A DNA stretch of 12,115 nt, from positions 1 through 12,115 of the forward strand of contig JACQOY010000011.1 in assembly GCA_016207765.1 (NCBI GenBank). The letters are read 5' to 3'. The stretch comes from Deltaproteobacteria bacterium (GTDB taxonomy: Bacteria; UBA10199; SBBF01). A model generated the notes under the pieces. It did no database searches. It was not told where the DNA came from and saw nothing but the letters and a program-made list of their open reading frames with translations. Positions 7,702 through 12,115 of this stretch are shown piece by piece; the first letter of the stretch is position 1, and each line of letters starts with the position of its first letter. The position numbers were made by a program, and so were the translations under genes.

Positions 7702-9569
7702 CACCAGTCTTTCTCCACCCGGGCCCTCTCCGCCGGGACTTCACGCTTCATCATATCCTGCGCCGCTTTTTTGGGGTCGTCCTGAATGGCGCCAAGCCAA
7801 AACTCCGCTTCTTCCTTCGAAAGAGATTTTTCGCCGGCATTATACATCGGTTTTTCGCCGTCGGAAGCCTCTTTTTGGTCTTCTTCAGGCTGATCGGCCT
7901 CGGCCTTTGATTCAGGCTGTTTTTGCCCCTCATTCTGATCCTTATCCCCCTTTTGTCCTTGTTGTTGTTCCTGTTGCTGTTGTGCCTGTTGTTGTTGTTG
8001 CTGCTGCTGCTGGGCCTGTTGCTCTGATTCCTGCTGGTCCTGCTGTTGCTGTTCTTTCTGTTCCTGATCCTGCTTTTGCTGTTCCGACCGGGATTTTTCC
8101 TGCTCCTTCAGCAGTTTTTTGACAAACTCCCGATTGGCCGCCGCCTTTTCGTTTTTGGGGTTCATCTCCAGCACCTTATCGTAGTAGGCGATCGATTCCT
8201 CAAGTTTCTGTTGGCGGTATTTCGTGTTTCCCAGGTTATAGAGGGAATATTCCCTGAGGGATGACTCCTTTGCGCTGGACGCCTTCAGATAATGCTCTTC
8301 CGCCTTTTCGAACTCCCCCAGCCGAAAATAGGTGTCGGCGAGGTTGTAATGGACTTTCGGGTTGTCGGGATCTTTTGCGAGAATTTTTTCGTAGAGCGTC
8401 TTTGCCTCCTCGTATTTTTCGTTCTCATAATTCCCATTGGCGCGGTCGAAGGCAAAAGGGGCAAAGGCCCAGGCAGACCCCGCATGGCCGACGAAGAGAA
8501 AAAACAGCAGGACACCGACCCCCAATCGACGGCCCCTAATCCTCGCCAGCCGTCGGACAAGGGCGCCGAATTTCACGGCGGTCTTTGTTTCCCGGACAAA
8601 GGGTTCCAGAAGCAGAAACAAAAGGGCCAACAAGAGGGGAATCTGAAACCGCTCTTCCCCCACAATTTTGTTCTCCGACTTCAATTCGCGTGCCTGCAAC
8701 ACCTCCTTGATCCCTTTCAGGTAAATCTGCTCGAGATCAAGATCGCCGGTCACCGAACGGACATAACTCCCCCCGGCGGCCAGCGCCATCCTCTGAAGGG
8801 AGGCCTCATCCAGCCTCGATATAACCATATTGCCACTGCGATCTTTTTTGAAACCGTTTCCCTCCCGCAAGGGAATCGGCGCCCCCTTCTCGCTCCCCAT
8901 GCCGATCACAAAAACCCGGACCCCCTGCACCGACGCCTTCTCTGCCGCCGCGTCCGGCCGCCCGAAGGTATCTTCCCCGTCGGTGATGAGGATAATCGCC
9001 TTCGAACGCCCCTCATCGGAAGAAAATGAATTCAGCGCGGTTTCGACCGCGCCCGATATGTCGGTCCCCTGAACCGGAATCAGATCGGTGTCCAACGCAT
9101 CCACAAAAAGGCCGAAGGCCTCATAGTCGGTGGTGAGGGGACAGGCGACAAAGGGGCGCCCCGCAAAGGCGATAAGCCCGATGCGATCGCCATGGAGATA
9201 TTTCAAAAGATCGACGAGCTCCCGCTTGGCCCGCTCCATCCGGTTGGGGGAAATATCCCCGGCCAGCATCGAGTCGGAGGTATCGACCAGAACGAAAAGA
9301 TCGATCCCCTTTCGTTTCACCTCGCGAAGGGTATACCCCCACTGGGGCCTAAGCAGGGCAATGCAAGCGAACAAAATACCCAGAATAACCAACACCGCCT
9401 TGACTCGCCGGCGGGCCGGGCGAAACCCCGGCATCATCTGCGGCCACAAATCGGGCGAGATGAGCCTTTCGGTCTTTTGGCGCCGCCGCCGGGCCGTCCA
9501 GATGGAAAAAACAACCGCCAGCGGCACCAGCCAGAAAAGCCAGACATATGTCAGCGCGACAAATTTCAT
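7701..9569 (-). CDS. batB: Fused BatB-BatC: membrane VWA protein with periplasmic TPR domain
   Basis: 622 residues joining two Bat proteins. Residues 1-330 are BatB: helices at about 8-25 and 58-74, a von Willebrand A domain at about 90-290 with an intact MIDAS metal site (DTSDS at 96-100, T169, D197 in LITDGED), and a third helix near 309-325. A basic loop (RRLARIRGRR, 339-348) and a hydrophobic segment ending GSAWA (349-368) lead to the BatC part: three TPRs at about 373-474, a Gln/Glu/Lys-rich linker at about 485-570 with a near-pure glutamine run at 517-537, and a conserved-looking tail FWLGAIQDDP ... VEKDW. Positive-inside counting puts VWA and TPR domains in the periplasm. The start has GTGAGG five bases upstream and overlaps the batA stop (ATGA). 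BatB-BatC fusions are known in proteobacteria. Confidence 0.92.
   Translation of the reverse strand: MKFVALTYVWLFWLVPLAVVFSIWTARRRRQKTERLISPDLWPQMMPGFRPARRRVKAVLVILGILFACIALLRPQWGYTLREVKRKGIDLFVLVDTSDSMLAGDISPNRMERAKRELVDLLKYLHGDRIGLIAFAGRPFVACPLTTDYEAFGLFVDALDTDLIPVQGTDISGAVETALNSFSSDEGRSKAIILITDGEDTFGRPDAAAEKASVQGVRVFVIGMGSEKGAPIPLREGNGFKKDRSGNMVISRLDEASLQRMALAAGGSYVRSVTGDLDLEQIYLKGIKEVLQARELKSENKIVGEERFQIPLLLALLFLLLEPFVRETKTAVKFGALVRRLARIRGRRLGVGVLLFFLFVGHAGSAWAFAPFAFDRANGNYENEKYEEAKTLYEKILAKDPDNPKVHYNLADTYFRLGEFEKAEEHYLKASSAKESSLREYSLYNLGNTKYRQQKLEESIAYYDKVLEMNPKNEKAAANREFVKKLLKEQEKSRSEQQKQDQEQKEQQQQDQQESEQQAQQQQQQQQQAQQQQEQQQGQKGDKDQNEGQKQPESKAEADQPEEDQKEASDGEKPMYNAGEKSLSKEEAEFWLGAIQDDPKKAAQDMMKREVPAERARVEKDW
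7959..8021 (-). repeat. Glutamine-codon microsatellite (CAG/CAA) in batB-batC
   Basis: The plus strand reads as runs of TTG and CTG triplets, coding on the minus strand for glutamine residues 517-537 with only single Ala or Glu interruptions. The longest pure run is eight glutamines or so. Triplet slippage here would change linker length without shifting the frame. It lies between the TPR domain and the conserved C-terminal tail of the fused protein. Confidence 0.75.
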
Positions 9570-10573
9570 GGAATCCTCACAAACAGGGTCTGCGCCAGCA
9601 AGACCTCCATCACCAGAAACAAAAGGCCCGCCGCCAAAAACCAGGGATAGAGCTCGAAATACTCGCTGTATTCCTTCACTTTCACCTCGGTTTTTTCCAA
9701 CTGGTCGATCGTGCCGTAGATTTCTTCCAACTCCCCTGTATCGGTGGCCCGGAAATATTGGCCGCCGGTGATCTGGGCGATTTCTTTCAGCGTATCCTCG
9801 TCAAGATCGAGTTCCGCGTATACCTTGCGCACGCCAAATGGCGTCTGTTCCGGATAGGGCACCGGTCCTTTACTCCCCACGCCGATGGTGTACACCTTGA
9901 TGCCGAATTCCTTTGCGATCGCCGCGGCCGTAAGCGGGGCAATTTCACCCGCATTGTTTCGGCCGTCGGTCAACAGGATGATGATCTTCGACTTGGTCGG
10001 CTGGTTTTTGAGCCTTTTCACCGCAGTGGCCAGGCCGTTTCCAACGGCGGTACCATCCCCCACAACGCCGATCCGCACCCACTTGAGGAAAGTACGCAAG
10101 ACATCGTAATCGAGCGTGAGCGGGCATTGCGTGTAGGCCTCCTCGCCGAAAATCACCATCCCGATCCGGTCGTGAGACCGTTTTGAAACAAAATCGCCGA
10201 CCACCCTCTTCACCGCATCGAGCCGGTTGGCCTCGGAACGCTCAAGATGAAAATCAAGCGCCTTCATGCTTCCGGAGGTATCGATGGCGAGAAGGATATC
10301 GATCCCCTCGCTTAAACTTTCGGTGGTCTTGTTCCCCCACTGTGGGCGGGCCAGGGCCGCAATAAACAGCGTTAATACCAGCGCCCTCAACAACGGGACA
10401 ACAAACTTGAACTTCTCCCTGAAAGAACGGGGAACACCGGCAAAAAGTTTGACCGAGGAAAAATGGATCTTGATGACGCCCGAGGCCCTTCGCGAAAAAA
10501 GGAAAACCACCGGAACCAGAAAAAGGAGGACAAAAAAATAGGGGTCATCGAACTGAAAAAAAAGTTGATTCAT
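9566..10573 (-). CDS. batA: BatA, membrane-anchored von Willebrand A protein
   Basis: 335 residues. Two N-terminal helices at about 11-27 and 59-77 (the second ends in ALARPQWG, a BatA/BatB hallmark) precede a VWA domain at about 91-290 with a complete MIDAS: DTSGS at 98-102, T175 in GDGTAVGNG, and D203 in LLTDGRNN. A third helix at about 309-328 anchors the C terminus. Basic residues after helix 1 (SRRA) predict a periplasmic VWA domain. BatA binds a divalent metal and probably a protein ligand, and is a core member of Bat complexes whose genes are commonly associated with MoxR ATPases. The start is the ATG at 10573 with GAGG five bases upstream, overlapping the preceding stop by four bases. 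Its similarity to the BatB half of the next gene indicates an ancient duplication. Confidence 0.93.
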   Translation of the reverse strand: MNQLFFQFDDPYFFVLLFLVPVVFLFSRRASGVIKIHFSSVKLFAGVPRSFREKFKFVVPLLRALVLTLFIAALARPQWGNKTTESLSEGIDILLAIDTSGSMKALDFHLERSEANRLDAVKRVVGDFVSKRSHDRIGMVIFGEEAYTQCPLTLDYDVLRTFLKWVRIGVVGDGTAVGNGLATAVKRLKNQPTKSKIIILLTDGRNNAGEIAPLTAAAIAKEFGIKVYTIGVGSKGPVPYPEQTPFGVRKVYAELDLDEDTLKEIAQITGGQYFRATDTGELEEIYGTIDQLEKTEVKVKEYSEYFELYPWFLAAGLLFLVMEVLLAQTLFVRIP

Positions 10574-11112
10574 GCCGCCTCGCTCTTTTTCTCTTCCACA
10601 ACCATGGTGGCCTTGATCAATTCGACAACCTTTCCCCTCTCCCCGGCCACCTCGTCCACGGACGGCTGAAAACGGGCGAATTTGATGAGATCGGTCCGCC
10701 TGAAAAAACCCTCCGCCAGTTCGCCCAAGGATTTGGAGAACCCCATTTTCCGTGTGAAATCGGGCGCCATTTCGTTGGTTGTTTTTTCGAGGGCCGGATA
10801 GGCGTAACGTTCCTCAAGATACCGGCGGAATATTTCGGACAGAAAAAAAACATACTTGCGAAACTCCCCCTTTTCCAGAAGCCCCTTTCGGTCCAACCGG
10901 TCAAGCTCAAGAAAGGCCCTTTTGTGGGGCGGCAGAAGCTCATCGGGATCGCCGCGCCCCTTTCTTTTGGCCCGCCACCGAAGAATCAGAACGAGCAAAG
11001 CCAAAAGGAGAAGCGCCCCGCCGAAAAAAGCCAAAAGGGCCCAAATTTTGGCCCAGGGAAAATGCACAATCCCCTCGATGTCGAGGATATCCTGCATCGC
11101 CTCCACGTTCAT
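10570..11112 (-). CDS. DUF4381-like single-pass membrane protein of the Bat operon
   Basis: 180 residues with a short N-terminal periplasmic segment, one strong membrane helix at about 24-45, a basic stop-transfer stretch (RWRAKRKGRG) and a helical cytoplasmic domain. The domain includes HKRAFLELDRLDRKGLLEKG at 63-82 and FRKYVFFLSEIFRRYLEERY at 84-103, followed by PALEKTTNEM. Such proteins (DUF4381-like) regularly sit between the DUF58 and VWA genes of MoxR/Bat loci; no biochemical function is known. The ORF stays open upstream to 11250, but that extension lies inside the DUF58 gene. The ATG at 11112 has GAGGGAG upstream and makes an ATGA overlap with the DUF58 stop, so it is the better start. 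The stop overlaps the batA start in the same way. Confidence 0.85.
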   Translation of the reverse strand: MNVEAMQDILDIEGIVHFPWAKIWALLAFFGGALLLLALLVLILRWRAKRKGRGDPDELLPPHKRAFLELDRLDRKGLLEKGEFRKYVFFLSEIFRRYLEERYAYPALEKTTNEMAPDFTRKMGFSKSLGELAEGFFRRTDLIKFARFQPSVDEVAGERGKVVELIKATMVVEEKKSEAA

Positions 11113-11984
11113 AATCTTTTCTCCCTCAGGCGGAAGAACTCCAGAAGAGGCTCGACATAATCGCGGTTGGTCCGGAGGCGGAGGTGGTCGATTTTCATCG
11201 AGCGGAATTTTTTCGTCACCTCCCGCATCTCCCGGTCGCGCAAGGCGCAAAACGACTGACGCGCCTTTTCGCTCCCCATGTCGATGGAGACGATCTCCCC
11301 GCTTTCCAGATCGGCAAACGACATGATTCCCCCTCCCGCGAACTCCTCCTCGAGCGGATCGCCGATTTGGAGGGCGATCACATCATTCTTGAAGCGGACC
11401 ACCTGCATGGGGGTTTCGTACCCTTCCGCCAGAAAATCGGAGATGACAAAGCAGATCGACCGCCGGTGGACCACCCGGCTCAAGTAATTAAGCGCAACTC
11501 CCATGTCCGTTTTTCTTCCCCGCGGCTGAAACGAGAGGATTTGGGAGATCACATGCCAGACATGCCCCCTCCCTTTTTTCGGCGGGATAAAACACTCAAC
11601 CCGGTCGGTAAAAACAAGGAGACCGACCTTGTCATTGCTCTTGACGGCCGCATACGCCAAGACAGCGGCTATCTCGGCGATCACGTCGCGCTTGAGGCGC
11701 TTCTTCGACCCGAAAACACCGCTGGCCGAACCGTCAATCAAAAGCATGACGGTCTGCTCCCGCTCTTCGCGGAACACCTTCACATAGGGGCGGTCCATCC
11801 TCGCCGAAACATTCCAGTCGATGGTCCGGATGTCGTCGCCGGGAATATATTCGCGCACCTCTTCAAATTCCATGCCGCGTCCGCGAAATGCCGTTTCGTA
11901 TTCGCCGGCAAAGACATCGTTGGCGAGATAGTTGCTCCGGATGTAGATATGCTGGATTTTTTTGAGAAGATCGGGGGATAGCAT
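11109..11984 (-). CDS. DUF58 domain protein, cytoplasmic VWA-like partner of MoxR ATPases
   Basis: 291 residues, no signal peptide or membrane helix. The family signature runs from about residue 26 to 74: AGEYETAFRGRGMEFEEVRE, then YIPGDDIRTIDWNVSARMDR and PYVKVFREERE. A VWA-like fold follows with MIDAS-type residues D84, S86 and S88 (DGSAS), T159 and D183 (ISDF). DUF58 proteins are usually encoded next to a MoxR AAA+ ATPase and are thought to act with it in assembly or activation of protein complexes. The start MLSPDLLKKIQ resembles the usual family N terminus, so ATG at 11984 is chosen, although no Shine-Dalgarno precedes it: a palindromic repeat ends three bases upstream. The frame is open through that repeat to the window edge, but the extra residues look like translated repeat. 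It is the first Bat gene visible here. Confidence 0.92.
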   Translation of the reverse strand: MLSPDLLKKIQHIYIRSNYLANDVFAGEYETAFRGRGMEFEEVREYIPGDDIRTIDWNVSARMDRPYVKVFREEREQTVMLLIDGSASGVFGSKKRLKRDVIAEIAAVLAYAAVKSNDKVGLLVFTDRVECFIPPKKGRGHVWHVISQILSFQPRGRKTDMGVALNYLSRVVHRRSICFVISDFLAEGYETPMQVVRFKNDVIALQIGDPLEEEFAGGGIMSFADLESGEIVSIDMGSEKARQSFCALRDREMREVTKKFRSMKIDHLRLRTNRDYVEPLLEFFRLREKRL

Positions 11985-11987
11985 ATT

Positions 11988-12103
11988 GTAGGGGCGGACC
12001 CCTGTGTCCGCCCGTAATAAAGGGCAACCCCACCACATCAAGGGTGGCCGCTCTTTATGCGGTAAAGAGGGGCCGTTTAACGGCCACGGGGGGTTGCCCC
12101 TAC
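11988..12103. repeat. 116-bp palindromic interspersed repeat (MITE/REP-like), TIR GTAGGGGC
   Basis: The element begins GTAGGGGC and ends GCCCCTAC, an 8-bp perfect terminal inverted repeat. Inside are a GC-rich hairpin (GGGCGGAC at 11992-11999 with GTCCGCCC at 12006-12013), a 10-bp inverted pair GGGCAACCCC (12022-12031) and GGGGTTGCCC (12090-12099), a nested pair GTGGCCG (12044-12050) and CGGCCAC (12081-12087), an apical hairpin CTCTTTA/TAAAGAG (12051-12069), and a competing palindrome GGCCGTT-T-AACGGCC (12071-12085). I recall similar GTAGGGGC-bounded repeats scattered through deltaproteobacterial and related genomes; that is from memory. It holds no plausible gene. Only one copy is in the window. 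It lies directly upstream of the DUF58 start codon. Confidence 0.8.
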
Positions 12104-12115
12104 GGAACCTCAACC

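Noticed and set aside
7950..8100. Short tandem triplet repeats suggesting a CRISPR or VNTR array
   Set aside because: The period is three bases and the tract codes for glutamine in frame; there are no spacers.
11184..11981. 265-codon open frame on the plus strand covering almost the whole DUF58 gene
   Set aside because: It mirrors a confidently assigned DUF58 CDS, shows no domain or membrane pattern of its own, and has no ribosome site; it is an antisense shadow.
12044..12087. Cloverleaf-like folding inside the palindromic repeat suggesting a tRNA
   Set aside because: No T-loop consensus, anticodon arm or acceptor stem of proper length; the stems are nested inverted repeats of a mobile-type element.
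11985..12113. N-terminal extension of the DUF58 protein through the repeat (TTG start at 12113)
   Set aside because: The extra residues are translated repeat sequence and the family N terminus matches the ATG at 11984.

Overview
The window looks like chromosomal DNA of a Gram-negative bacterium of deltaproteobacterial type. This rests on the PF08886-type glutamate-cysteine ligase, a fused BatB-BatC protein, a two-domain GlnE, Sec signal peptides feeding a periplasmic complex, and a GC-rich 'GTAGGGGC' palindromic repeat of a kind I recall from such genomes. GC content looks to be in the mid-50s by eye (not computed). The lineage is an inference; no rRNA or phylogenetic marker is present. There is no tRNA, rRNA, CRISPR array, insertion sequence or phage gene.

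Layout. Positions 1-82 are a leader with a 21-bp perfect palindrome, followed by a strong Shine-Dalgarno and a small DoxX-family membrane protein (83-463, +). A 60-bp gap carries a plausible sigma70-type promoter placed so that the next gene would be nearly leaderless. That gene is glnE (524-3064, +), the bifunctional adenylyltransferase/adenylyl-removing enzyme of glutamine synthetase. It overlaps by ATGA a glutamate-cysteine ligase of the Acidithiobacillus type (3061-4293, +). This plus-strand block meets a long minus-strand operon tail to tail, with only 2 bp between the stop codons.

The minus-strand operon (4296-11984, transcribed right to left) is a Bat locus: DUF58 VWA-like protein, small one-TM DUF4381-like protein, BatA (VWA), BatB-BatC fusion (VWA plus TPR), BatD (Ig-like repeats, one TM), BatE (TPR plus SH3), and a monoacylglycerol-lipase-like alpha/beta hydrolase. 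Every junction is a stop/start overlap of 4 bp or 1 bp, so about 7.7 kb is transcribed without one intergenic base and translation is probably coupled throughout. Predicted topology puts both Bat VWA domains, the TPR domains, the BatD beta domains and the BatE SH3 domain in the periplasm. The DUF58 protein, the tail of BatD and the tail of the DUF4381 protein are placed in the cytoplasm. In characterised relatives a MoxR AAA+ ATPase gene precedes the DUF58 gene. Here the position just upstream is taken by a 116-bp palindromic repeat, and any moxR must lie beyond the right edge.

The families are all recognisable, so I see no wholly new system. The points that deserve attention are the repeat abutting the DUF58 start codon, the fused BatB-BatC with an internal signal-peptide-like segment and a polyglutamine tract, the hydrolase coupled to the end of the Bat operon, and the glnE-gshA coupling.
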